Source: JAICLV01 sp036380925 (GTDB taxonomy: Bacteria; Actinomycetota; Actinomycetes; Acidothermales; Acidothermaceae). Taken from it: DNA of 32,570 nucleotides. Position 1 is the first letter of the stretch; the number at the start of each line of letters is the position of its first letter. Positions 15,265 to 22,091 of the stretch are shown in pieces. Below the pieces are notes generated by a model. It was given only the letters and a program-made list of their open reading frames with translations. It was not told the origin of the DNA and made no database searches. The stretch is from assembly GCA_036380925.1 (NCBI GenBank), contig DASVDW010000159.1:1-32570 (forward strand). The letters run 5' to 3'. A program made the position numbers and the translations under genes.

Positions 15265-15368
15265 CTGTCGATCAAGCCGGCCCTCATCTTCTGATCAAAA
15301 GCGCCGATGACTAGTGAGATCCGACGCGTGACGGCAGGGCGCACGCTGCCTCGACTGATGGGACGAAG

Positions 15369-16580
15369 ATGCCACGCTGGCTCGATCGTGGGCGCAGCGT
15401 CGTCCGGAGGCGGCTGACCGCCGCCACCCGACGGCTCTCGCTGCGCATCCGGTTCTTCCTCGGACTGACGGTCGCCGCGGCGCCGCTGATCGTCGGACTC
15501 GCGGTGATCGCGGGTGTCGCCGGTGGCGGCGGAAGCGCTGACAAGACGGCCGAGCTGCGCCGCTACGCGATCATCGCGCTCGTGGTGGGGATGGTGGTCG
15601 GACTGCTCACAGCGTGGCGGCTGGCGGTGTTCGTGGTCCGTCCGGTGCGGCAGGCCGTGGCGGTGCTGAGCCAAGCCGCGGCGGGCAACTTCCGACCACG
15701 CTTGGTCGGCGCCCGGCGATCCGACGAGTTCGGCGAGATGGCGCGAGCGTTGAACACCATGCTCGACAGCGCCGCCGCCGCGCTCTTCGCCGTGGGGTCC
15801 GGCGTGCAAACTCTGAGCGCCACCTCGCACAAGTTGCGGCGGACGGCCGGGCGGTTGTCGACCTCGGCCGACAACGCCTCTGACCAGTCGACGAAGGTCT
15901 CGTACGCGGCGGACCAAGTGAGCCTCAGCGTGGTCAACGCGGCGGCGGGGTCAGAGCAGATGGAGACGGCCATCCGCGACATCGCCGACAACGCCGCGCA
16001 GGCGGCGAGCATCGCGGCCGAGGCGGCCGCCACCGCGGAGCGCGCGAACGGCACCGTCGCCAAGCTGGGCGAAAGCTCCGCGGAGATCGGCTCCATCTTG
16101 AAGGTCATCACCTCGATCGCGGATCAGACGAACCTGCTCGCGCTCAACGCGACGATCGAGGCCGCCCGCGCCGGCGACGCGGGCAAGGGCTTCGCGGTGG
16201 TGGCCAGCGAGGTGAAGGATCTCGCGCTCGCGACCGCGAGAGCGACCGACGACATCGCGCAGATGATCGCGGCCATCCAGGCCGACGCCGCGGAGGCCGT
16301 GGCCATGATCCGCGACATCGGCAAGGTGGTGGACCGGATCAACGACTTCCAGTCGACCATCGCCGGCGCGGTCGAGGAGCAGACCGCGAGCACCAACGAG
16401 ATGACTCGCTCGATCGCCGACGCGGCGTCCGCCTCCGGCGACATCGCCGCGACGATCGTCAACGTGGCGGCCGCCGCGCTGGCCACCGCGAGCAGCGTCG
16501 ACGACACCCAAGAGGCGTCGGTCGACCTGAATCGCACCGCGGACGAGCTGGCCGCGGTGGTCGGGCGCTTCCGCTACTGA
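15369..16580 (+). CDS. Methyl-accepting chemotaxis-type protein without outside sensor
   Basis: The 403-residue protein has two close membrane helices (about 29-51 and 67-90) with only some 15 residues between them, so no extracellular ligand domain. A HAMP-like segment follows (about 88-140), then a long Ala-rich helical signalling domain. The MCP hairpin tip is intact at about 249-283: SIADQTNLLALNATIEAARAG then GKGFAVVASEVKDLA. Such proteins couple to CheA/CheW for swimming or to other kinases. No che or flagellar gene lies in the window. It likely senses membrane state or an intracellular signal, or depends on a partner. ATG 15369 has a GGGACGAAG site upstream. Confidence 0.9.
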   Translation: MPRWLDRGRSVVRRRLTAATRRLSLRIRFFLGLTVAAAPLIVGLAVIAGVAGGGGSADKTAELRRYAIIALVVGMVVGLLTAWRLAVFVVRPVRQAVAVLSQAAAGNFRPRLVGARRSDEFGEMARALNTMLDSAAAALFAVGSGVQTLSATSHKLRRTAGRLSTSADNASDQSTKVSYAADQVSLSVVNAAAGSEQMETAIRDIADNAAQAASIAAEAAATAERANGTVAKLGESSAEIGSILKVITSIADQTNLLALNATIEAARAGDAGKGFAVVASEVKDLALATARATDDIAQMIAAIQADAAEAVAMIRDIGKVVDRINDFQSTIAGAVEEQTASTNEMTRSIADAASASGDIAATIVNVAAAALATASSVDDTQEASVDLNRTADELAAVVGRFRY

Positions 16581-16618
16581 TCCGACCCGCGCGGGCTGAT
16601 CTCAGCGCCGCGGGACGC

Positions 16619-16650
16619 TATGCTCTCCGAACAAAGGTCTAGACCTTTGT
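16619..16650 (+). promoter_or_regulatory. -10 element with GntR/DasR-like operator palindrome
   Basis: ACAAAGGTCTAGACCTTTGT at 16631-16650 is a perfect 20-bp palindrome with core GGTCTAGACC. This core matches the sites bound by DasR, the GntR-family regulator of N-acetylglucosamine use in actinobacteria (TGGTCTAGACCA). A TATGCT at 16619-16624 is a likely -10 hexamer, placing transcription start at the operator, a geometry suited to repression; no clear -35 is seen. The operator ends 13 bases before the start codon of the GH3 N-acetylglucosaminidase gene. Palindrome and position are seen; the regulator is inferred. Confidence 0.8.
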
Positions 16651-16663
16651 CGAGGAGCGGCGG

Positions 16664-18118
16664 ATGAGCGAGATCGACCGGCTGGTGAACGCGTGCCTGC
16701 TGCCGGGTTTCGCGGGCGGCGGCGTCGCGGCGGGGTGGGTGCGCGACGCGCTGCGCGAAGGCCTGGCCGGCGTCGTCATCTACGGCGCCAACATCGTGGA
16801 CGACGAGTCGATCGCCCGGATCTCCGCGTCGGTGCGGGAGACCGCTGACGACGCGCTCGTGGCCATCGACGAAGAAGGCGGCGACGTCACGCGGCTCGAC
16901 TACCTGCGCGGCAGCGCCTACCCGGGCAACCTCGCGCTCGGCGTGGTCGACGACGTCGAGCTGACCTATCAGGTCGCGACGTCGATCGCGGCCGATCTGG
17001 CCGTGAACGGGGTGAACTACAACCTCGCGCCGTCGGTCGACGTCAACAGCGATCCCGACAATCCCGTGATCGGCGTGCGATCGTTCGGCGCCGATCCGCG
17101 GCGGGTGGCCGCGCACGGGGTGGCCTACATCAAAGGCATGCAAGACGCGGGAATCGCCACGGCGGCAAAGCACTTTCCCGGCCACGGCGCGACCGTGGCC
17201 GACTCCCACCACGCGCTGCCGGTGATCGACGTCGACCTGGAGACCTTCCGCGATCGTGAATTGCCGCCCTTCGTCGCGGCGATCGAAGCCGGCGTGCCGA
17301 GCGTGATGACGTCGCATGTGGTGTTCAGCGCGCTCGACGCGGCCGAGCCGGCGACCTTGAGCGGCCGGATCCTGCGTCGGCTGCTGCGCGATGAGTTGGG
17401 CTACGACGGAGTGCTGGTCACCGACGCGCTCGACATGCGGGGCGCCTCAGGCGAGTACGGCATCGCGGGCGCCGCGGTGCGGGCGTTCCTCGCCGGCGCC
17501 GACCTGTTGCTGCTCGGCTCGGTGGATGGCGAGGAGCACTGCGCGCAGATTCGAGCGGGAATCGGGCAGGCGATCGCCGACGGCCGGCTCGCCATCAGCA
17601 CACTCGAGGAGGCCGCCCGCCGGGTCGAGAAGCTGCGCGCGTGGGCCGCGCCCGGACGGCGTCCGAATCACCGCGCGGTGGCCGACATCGGTCTGTTCGC
17701 GGCGCGGCGCGCGGTGCGGGCTCGCGGGGACGTCGTTCTGCCGTCCGCGGCGACGGTCGTCAATCTGTGCGCCGCGCCCAACCTCGCGGTCGGTGAAGCG
17801 CACTGGAGCCTCGCCGAGCAGCTCGCCGTGTTTGATCTGCTCGCGGGTGAGATTTCGGTGGCCGAAGACGGTCCCGGCGTCGACGCGGTGTTGTCGCGGC
17901 TGCCGCCCGGGCCGGCCGTCTTGGTGGTCCGTGACGCGTATCGACGGCCGTGGCAGCGGGCATGGGCGCACCGCTTCCTCGCCGCGCGGCGCGACGCCGT
18001 GCTGTTCGCCATCGGCATGCCGGACGACGGGAAACTCGCCACCGGCGCGAGCGTGTGCACCTTCGGCGCCGGCGCGGTGAACGTCAGGGCCGGCGCGGAG
18101 CTACTCGCCGGCCGCTGA
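16664..18118 (+). CDS. nagZ: Glycoside hydrolase family 3, beta-N-acetylhexosaminidase (NagZ-like)
   Basis: The 484-residue protein has the GH3 barrel. KHFPGHG at 169-175 and the Asp180-Ser-His-His tract form the NagZ-type His/Asp acid-base dyad, which separates N-acetylglucosaminidases from GH3 beta-glucosidases; Asp254 in VTDALDMRG is the nucleophile. The substrate-side block AIDEEGGDVTRL is also present. The C-terminal 130 residues extend past the short NagZ form and resemble a second alpha/beta domain. No signal peptide is seen, so it acts inside the cell on imported chito-oligosaccharides or on muropeptides. ATG 16664 is preceded by GAGGAGCGG. The GGTCTAGACC operator just upstream supports an N-acetylglucosamine-related role. 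Confidence 0.9.
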   Translation: MSEIDRLVNACLLPGFAGGGVAAGWVRDALREGLAGVVIYGANIVDDESIARISASVRETADDALVAIDEEGGDVTRLDYLRGSAYPGNLALGVVDDVELTYQVATSIAADLAVNGVNYNLAPSVDVNSDPDNPVIGVRSFGADPRRVAAHGVAYIKGMQDAGIATAAKHFPGHGATVADSHHALPVIDVDLETFRDRELPPFVAAIEAGVPSVMTSHVVFSALDAAEPATLSGRILRRLLRDELGYDGVLVTDALDMRGASGEYGIAGAAVRAFLAGADLLLLGSVDGEEHCAQIRAGIGQAIADGRLAISTLEEAARRVEKLRAWAAPGRRPNHRAVADIGLFAARRAVRARGDVVLPSAATVVNLCAAPNLAVGEAHWSLAEQLAVFDLLAGEISVAEDGPGVDAVLSRLPPGPAVLVVRDAYRRPWQRAWAHRFLAARRDAVLFAIGMPDDGKLATGASVCTFGAGAVNVRAGAELLAGR

Positions 18119-18164
18119 CGCGACATCGGGTTTGCGCATTGCCTTCGGCGGAAAATCGGCTGCC

Positions 18165-19232
18165 GTGGCAGCGAAAACGACGGCTCGGCGGCCGCGACTG
18201 AGGCGGTCTCGGTGCGACCGGCCGGGTATCACCAGGCGGCGCCGCGGCAACGGCTTCGCGTACTACTACGACGACGGCGCCAAGGTGACCGACCGCGACG
18301 TGCTCGCGCGCATCTCCGCGCTGGTGCTTCCGCCGGCGTGGCGGGACGTCTGGATCTGCCCATGGCCGAACGGTCACATCCAGGCGTTGGGCACCGACGT
18401 CGCGGGACGTCGGCAATACCGCTATCACGACGACTGGCGGTTGATGCGCGACGCCGAAAAGCACGAGCGGGTGCTCACGGTGGCGGCCGTTCTCCCGCAG
18501 CTGCGGCAGGTCATCGCGCAGGACATGGCGGACGGCGGTGTCGGACGCCGCGCCGTCTTGGCCGCCGCGGTGCGGTTGCTCGACCTCGGATTCTTCCGGG
18601 TTGGAGGCGAGGCGTACGCCGACGAGAACAGCAGCTACGGCCTGGCCACCCTGCGCAAGGACCATGTCGCGATCGACCGGGACGCGTTGGTGTTCGACTA
18701 CGACGCCAAGGGTGGCAAGCATCGCGTCGTGTCGATCGTCGACGACGACGTCCGACGACTCGTCACCGCCTTGAAACGGCGACGCGGAGGCGGCGCAGAA
18801 CTGCTTGCCTATAAGGACGACGGCGGCCGGTGGCACGACGTGCACAGCGGTGACATCAACGATCACCTGCGCGAACTGTCGGGCGTCGACATGACGGCGA
18901 AGGATTTCCGCACCTGGCACGCGACGGTGCTGATGGCGGTGGCGCTGGCGGTCTCGTCGTCCGTCACCGCGCCGACGGCGCGCCAGCGCGCGATCGCGCG
19001 CGCGTACAAGGAGGTCGCCGGATATCTGGGCAACACACCAGCGGTTTGCCGCAAGTCCTACGTCGACCCCAAGGTCGTCGACCTGTTCGAGCAAGGCGTG
19101 ACGATCGCGCCGGCGCTGGAGAAGCTGGGCAGTGAGCCGCAGTACGGGCTGGCGACGCAGGGCGCGGTCGAGCGGGCGGTGTTGCGGCTCCTCACGACCG
19201 CCCCGCGGCGCCCGGCGAGGTCGCGGAAATAG
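18165..19232 (+). CDS. Type IB DNA topoisomerase
   Basis: The 355-residue protein matches bacterial poxvirus-like topoisomerase IB, which nicks and reseals one strand through a 3'-phosphotyrosine. Seen are the N-terminal beta domain (PGITRRRRGNGFAYYY, then TDRDVLARISALVLPPAW), the catalytic Arg in LGFFRVGGEAY (about 145), Lys in GGKHRVVS (about 185), the second Arg in KDFRTWHAT (about 249) and the active-site Tyr in CRKSYVDPKVVDLF (about 299). GTG 18165 is preferred since relatives begin near the RPGITR block; an in-frame TTG at 18132 would add 11 residues. The N-terminus carries an unusual run of Arg/Lys. It starts 46 bases after nagZ and may be co-transcribed. Confidence 0.92.
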   Translation: MAAKTTARRPRLRRSRCDRPGITRRRRGNGFAYYYDDGAKVTDRDVLARISALVLPPAWRDVWICPWPNGHIQALGTDVAGRRQYRYHDDWRLMRDAEKHERVLTVAAVLPQLRQVIAQDMADGGVGRRAVLAAAVRLLDLGFFRVGGEAYADENSSYGLATLRKDHVAIDRDALVFDYDAKGGKHRVVSIVDDDVRRLVTALKRRRGGGAELLAYKDDGGRWHDVHSGDINDHLRELSGVDMTAKDFRTWHATVLMAVALAVSSSVTAPTARQRAIARAYKEVAGYLGNTPAVCRKSYVDPKVVDLFEQGVTIAPALEKLGSEPQYGLATQGAVERAVLRLLTTAPRRPARSRK

Positions 19233-19280
19233 CTGGTCGTTCCGCAGCGCCGCCCCTAGCACTTCATCACGGCGACGGCC

Positions 19281-19664
19281 ATGATCGAGCTGATGCCAAT
19301 CGACAAGCCCTCTGAGGACGTCTTGCTCACGGTCACCACGGCCGAAGGCGGCGCGTGGGCGATCGTCAGCGTGCGCGGTGAGATCGACGTGTCCACCGCG
19401 AGCTCGCTCGAAGACGCGCTGCGCGCCTGCGTCGCGTCGTCCGGCAAAGTGATCATTGATCTGTCCGGCGTGCGGTTCATGGACTCCACCGGCCTGAACG
19501 TGCTCATCCGCGTGCAAAGCGGTGGCCCGGGCCAGCCGCCGCCGGTGCTGCGGCTCGCGGCCGTTCCCGAACGGGTGACGAAGTTGTTGCGACTCACCCA
19601 GCTCGACTCAGTTTTCGCGGTGTATCCGAGCGTCACCGCAGCCGAGACGGCGCCGCTCGCCTAG
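19281..19664 (+). CDS. STAS-domain anti-sigma factor antagonist
   Basis: The 127-residue protein is a single STAS domain: AWAIVSVRGEIDVSTASSLEDAL, VIIDLSGVRFMDSTGLNVLI and a C-terminal helix LLRLTQLDSVFAVY. Ser69 in the FMDSTGL tract is the residue usually phosphorylated by a partner anti-sigma kinase; the unphosphorylated form binds the anti-sigma factor and frees the sigma factor. No anti-sigma kinase or sigma gene is adjacent. ATG 19281 was taken; ATG 19293 is an in-frame alternative. Its stop overlaps the tail of the convergent membrane protein gene by 4 bases. Confidence 0.87.
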   Translation: MIELMPIDKPSEDVLLTVTTAEGGAWAIVSVRGEIDVSTASSLEDALRACVASSGKVIIDLSGVRFMDSTGLNVLIRVQSGGPGQPPPVLRLAAVPERVTKLLRLTQLDSVFAVYPSVTAAETAPLA

Positions 19665-20407
19665 TGGGCGGCGATCACGAGCGCCACCGCGACAAGCACC
19701 ACGCCGCAGGTGATCGCGCGCAGCGCGTGCTCCAAGGGCCGCACCAGGTCGGACGACGTGAGCTGCTGCTCGCCGCCGTCCGCGAGCGTCGCGATCGACG
19801 TGACCGCGACCACGCGGCGTCGCAGCCACCGCGCCGGAGTGCTCAACGCGCGCTGTCCCAAAGTCAGCGCGAACGCGGCCGCGCTGGCGACGACGGCGGA
19901 CACCGAGACCGTCCAATGTTGGGCGTAGTAGCCGGTGAGGGTCGGGAAGGCGCCCCACGCCAGGCCGAATCCGATCGCGTTGTGAGCGAAGCCACCGAAC
20001 CACTCGAGGTTGTAGGCGAAGGCGAGCGAGGCTCCGACCACGATGAACGGCGCCACTCGCAGCCCTCCGACGAGCCATCCGATCGCCGCGGCCGCGCCGA
20101 TCGCGGCGACCGCGACGGCGAGCAGGCGGCGGTCGGGAATGCCGGTGTTCAGGGGATGTCCGCGAACCTCGTCTAGCGCGTGTGCGCCCACACCTAGGCC
20201 GAGGAAGAACGCCAGCAGCGTCCAGCCCAGTCGGTCGTAGCGCATGGGCGCGGCAAGGGCCGCGCCGATCGCCACGTAGCTGAGGTGCCAGGCCGTGTAG
20301 GGAAGGTGAAGTAGCGAGACCCAATCGCCGGGTCCGCCATCGCCGTTGCCGAACGCGTAGAACGCCGGGCGTGGTGACCCGACCGTGACGTCGCGCGGCC
20401 GGCTCAT
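19661..20407 (-). CDS. Multi-pass membrane protein
   Basis: The 248-residue protein has about seven hydrophobic segments, with HLPYTAWHLSYVAIGAALA, GVGAHALDEVRGHPLNTGIP and NLEWFGGFAHNAIGFGLAWG as notable conserved-looking stretches. The helix spacing and polar AHALDE and HNAIGF patches resemble UbiA-like membrane prenyltransferases, but the NDxxD motifs are not seen, so this is only a suggestion. ATG 20407 overlaps the stop of the UbiE-like methyltransferase gene by 4 bases (ATGA), so the two are coupled and may work on a common membrane lipid or quinone. Confidence 0.6.
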   Translation of the reverse strand: MSRPRDVTVGSPRPAFYAFGNGDGGPGDWVSLLHLPYTAWHLSYVAIGAALAAPMRYDRLGWTLLAFFLGLGVGAHALDEVRGHPLNTGIPDRRLLAVAVAAIGAAAAIGWLVGGLRVAPFIVVGASLAFAYNLEWFGGFAHNAIGFGLAWGAFPTLTGYYAQHWTVSVSAVVASAAAFALTLGQRALSTPARWLRRRVVAVTSIATLADGGEQQLTSSDLVRPLEHALRAITCGVVLVAVALVIAAH

Positions 20408-21144
20408 CCGACGTCCGACTTCGTCGCCGAAATCACGACGCCGCCGCCGAAGCTCATCGGCTGGACCACGACGCTGCGCAGACCGGCCGCTTGCCACGCC
20501 GCGACGTGAGCGGCGATGGGGTGTCGGGCGTAGTGGTTCGTGATGCTCGGGCCGAGGAATCGGCCCACCTGGTACCAGGGCCTGCCGCCGAGCAGGAATC
20601 CGAGCGCCGGCAGCCCGAGCCGGGTGTAGGCCAGCCAGGCGAGATGAGCTGGCGGCCAGGCCGGAACGCCGAACTCGAGGCAGGCGATCGCCCCTCCTGG
20701 TCGCAGGCAGCGCGCAAGCTCGCGGATCGTGGCCGCCGGGTCGTCGACGTAGCGCATCAGGTACGAGAACGAGATCGCGTCGAACGCCGCGTCGGTGAAC
20801 GGCAGTTGCTCGGCGCGCGCGACCGCGAGCCTGATCCGGGCGCGGTAGGGGCTGCCCGCCACGTTGGCCAGCCCACGCCGCAGCATCTCCTCGGTCAGGT
20901 CGACGCCGATGACGCCCGCGTCGGTCGCGCGGGCGATCGCGAGTGTCACGCCGGCCGGCCCGCAGGCGACGTCCAGCACCCGTTTCGGTCTGGCGGCGGC
21001 GACCCGACTGACCACCTGCGCCCGCCAGCGCCTGTCCTGGCCGAACGAAAGCAGATACGCCAACGTGTCGTATCTCGAAGGCAAGGCGTGGAACAACGAA
21101 CGGGTGAAGCGGTTGAGCTCGGTGCTCGCGCGCTGCGCGCTCAT
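20404..21144 (-). CDS. UbiE/MenG-like SAM-dependent methyltransferase
   Basis: The 246-residue class I methyltransferase shows motif I VLDVACGPAGVTLAIA (56-71), GVDLTEEML with the acidic residue of motif II, and FDAISFSYLMRYVDDP, LRPGGAIACLEFG and the C-terminal AAGLRSVVVQPMSFGGGVV of the UbiE/MenG type. It begins MSAQRASTELNRFTRSLFHALPSRYDTLAYLLSFGQDRRWR, like quinone methyltransferases. It could methylate demethylmenaquinone or a related isoprenoid lipid, though general SAM methyltransferases share these motifs. ATG 21144 was chosen; the open frame continues upstream through the divergent gene. It is divergent from the prenyl-synthase-like gene with only 27 bases between starts. Confidence 0.82.
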   Translation of the reverse strand: MSAQRASTELNRFTRSLFHALPSRYDTLAYLLSFGQDRRWRAQVVSRVAAARPKRVLDVACGPAGVTLAIARATDAGVIGVDLTEEMLRRGLANVAGSPYRARIRLAVARAEQLPFTDAAFDAISFSYLMRYVDDPAATIRELARCLRPGGAIACLEFGVPAWPPAHLAWLAYTRLGLPALGFLLGGRPWYQVGRFLGPSITNHYARHPIAAHVAAWQAAGLRSVVVQPMSFGGGVVISATKSDVG

Positions 21145-21171
21145 GAGAGCACGATAGGCCGGGAGGTCGAC

Positions 21172-21840
21172 ATGACCGAACGTCAGCTGGCCACTCGGGC
21201 GGCGCGCGGCGGTCTGCCCGCCGCCGACGGGCGGTGGTGCTCGCTCGTCGACGCGTGCGCCCTCGTCGCCGGCCCCTTCGACCCAGCCCTGCTGTTGGCC
21301 TGGCGAGCCGAGATGGATCGCGCGCAGGCTCGCGTCGCCGGACTCGGGGACGCCGAGCGCGCCGGTGACGCGTCCGACCGTGAGGCGCCCGACCCGCTGC
21401 CGGTCGGGGTGCACGCGCTCCTCACGCTGGCCGGCGCCCGGGTCGGGGAAATCTGGCGCACCACCCAGCTCATCGACGCCGCCGCCGCGGTCGAGCTGGC
21501 CCGGCGGGCGGTGCTGCAACACCAGGCGGTGCGCGACAGCGACCTCGACGCGCGGCGGCTGAACCGACGCCACGTGTTGTGCGGCGATTGGTGTATCACC
21601 CAGGCGTCGCGGCTCGTCGCCGACATCGGCCCGTCGGCGTATCGCGTCTTGGTGCGGGGTTGGGGGAGCGCGCAGCTGACGCGGCTGCGCACAGGTGCGA
21701 CCAGCCGAAATGATGTGCTTTTTGACACAGCGATTTCGTTAGGCGCATTAACGGCCGGTGTGCCTACGGAGGTGGCGCTCCTCGCTCGCCGACAGCCAGG
21801 CGCCATCCGACGGGTTCACGACTGGGCCGCTCGGCTTTAG
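21172..21840 (+). CDS. Truncated polyprenyl-synthetase-like protein
   Basis: The 222-residue protein has ATG 21172 after GGGAGG (spacing 6). Residues 104-124, AAAVELARRAVLQHQAVRDSD, align with the helix of trans-prenyl diphosphate synthases that reads AaavEl.HtA.LiHDDviD, but the first Asp-rich motif is HQAVRD, so most metal-binding Asp are gone. NRRHVLCGDWCITQASRLVADIG (131-153) matches the LaGD.l...A segment, and LFDTAISLGALTAG then GAIRRVHDWAARL match the stretch before the second DDxxD, where the protein ends. So it is a likely non-catalytic relative or a small subunit, reminiscent of HepS of heterodimeric heptaprenyl synthases. Alignment was done by eye. Confidence 0.55.
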   Translation: MTERQLATRAARGGLPAADGRWCSLVDACALVAGPFDPALLLAWRAEMDRAQARVAGLGDAERAGDASDREAPDPLPVGVHALLTLAGARVGEIWRTTQLIDAAAAVELARRAVLQHQAVRDSDLDARRLNRRHVLCGDWCITQASRLVADIGPSAYRVLVRGWGSAQLTRLRTGATSRNDVLFDTAISLGALTAGVPTEVALLARRQPGAIRRVHDWAARL

Positions 21841-21888
21841 CGGTTGACGCGCTTGGCGTGGCCGCGTTGCGCCCGTTGGCGCATTCGG

Positions 21889-21902
21889 TGGGAACGTGTC
21901 CG
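21889..21902 (+). promoter_or_regulatory. Candidate LacI-family operator (distal)
   Basis: TGGGAACGTGTCCG is an imperfect 14-bp dyad centred on ACGT. It shares its first ten bases with the site at 22009-22022 and resembles the CebR box pattern TGGGAGCGCTCCCA. It lies about 75 bases upstream of the TTGACA box. Confidence 0.45.
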
Positions 21903-21964
21903 CACAACGGGGCCGCTTGGTGGCATGGTTAGGTCTCGAATCGGCAACGGCGGCGTAGAACACC

Positions 21965-21993
21965 TTGACAGTAAACGGGCCTCTATCGACACT
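21965..21993 (+). promoter_or_regulatory. Likely promoter of the sugar-transport operon
   Basis: A consensus -35 TTGACA lies at 21965-21970. With a 17-base spacer the -10 is GACACT at 21988-21993, a partial match; TATCGA at 21984-21989 is closer to a -10 but poorly spaced. Transcription would start near 22000, just before the operator at 22009. Confidence 0.5.
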
Positions 21994-22008
21994 CAGGTCG
22001 ATCAGGAG

Positions 22009-22022
22009 TGGGAACGTGACCA
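22009..22022 (+). promoter_or_regulatory. Candidate CebR-like operator (proximal)
   Basis: TGGGAACGTGACCA is a 14-bp dyad (5 of 7 positions symmetric), repeating the TGGGAACGTG of the distal site. It sits immediately downstream of the predicted start point, where a repressor would block transcription. The LacI-family gene at the far end of the locus is the likely ligand. Confidence 0.55.
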
Positions 22023-22058
22023 CACCGCGTCGCTCATTTGTCGGCGTTCTTTTAGCTA

Positions 22059-22078
22059 GAGCCCTGCGAGGAGGGCTC
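22059..22078 (+). promoter_or_regulatory. Leader hairpin before the solute-binding protein gene
   Basis: GAGCCCT (22059-22065) pairs with AGGGCTC (22072-22078) around a 6-base loop, just before the strong AGGAGG site at 22081-22086. It may stabilise the mRNA 5' end or set translation level. Confidence 0.5.
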
Positions 22079-22091
22079 ACAGGAGGGGTCC

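Noticed and set aside
18084..19517. Minus-strand open frame of 477 codons opposite topoisomerase IB
   Set aside because: The catalytic motifs are all on the plus strand; the antisense product is His/Arg/Asp-rich low complexity.
21735..21744. GTTAGGCGCA, same ten bases as in the left-end repeats
   Set aside because: It lies inside the coding frame of the prenyl-synthase-like gene (SLGAL region), has no inverted partner and no GATCATGCA part, so it is probably chance.
21844..22059. Small plus-strand open frame before the solute-binding gene
   Set aside because: It runs across the promoter, both candidate operators and the leader; no ribosome site or recognisable product.
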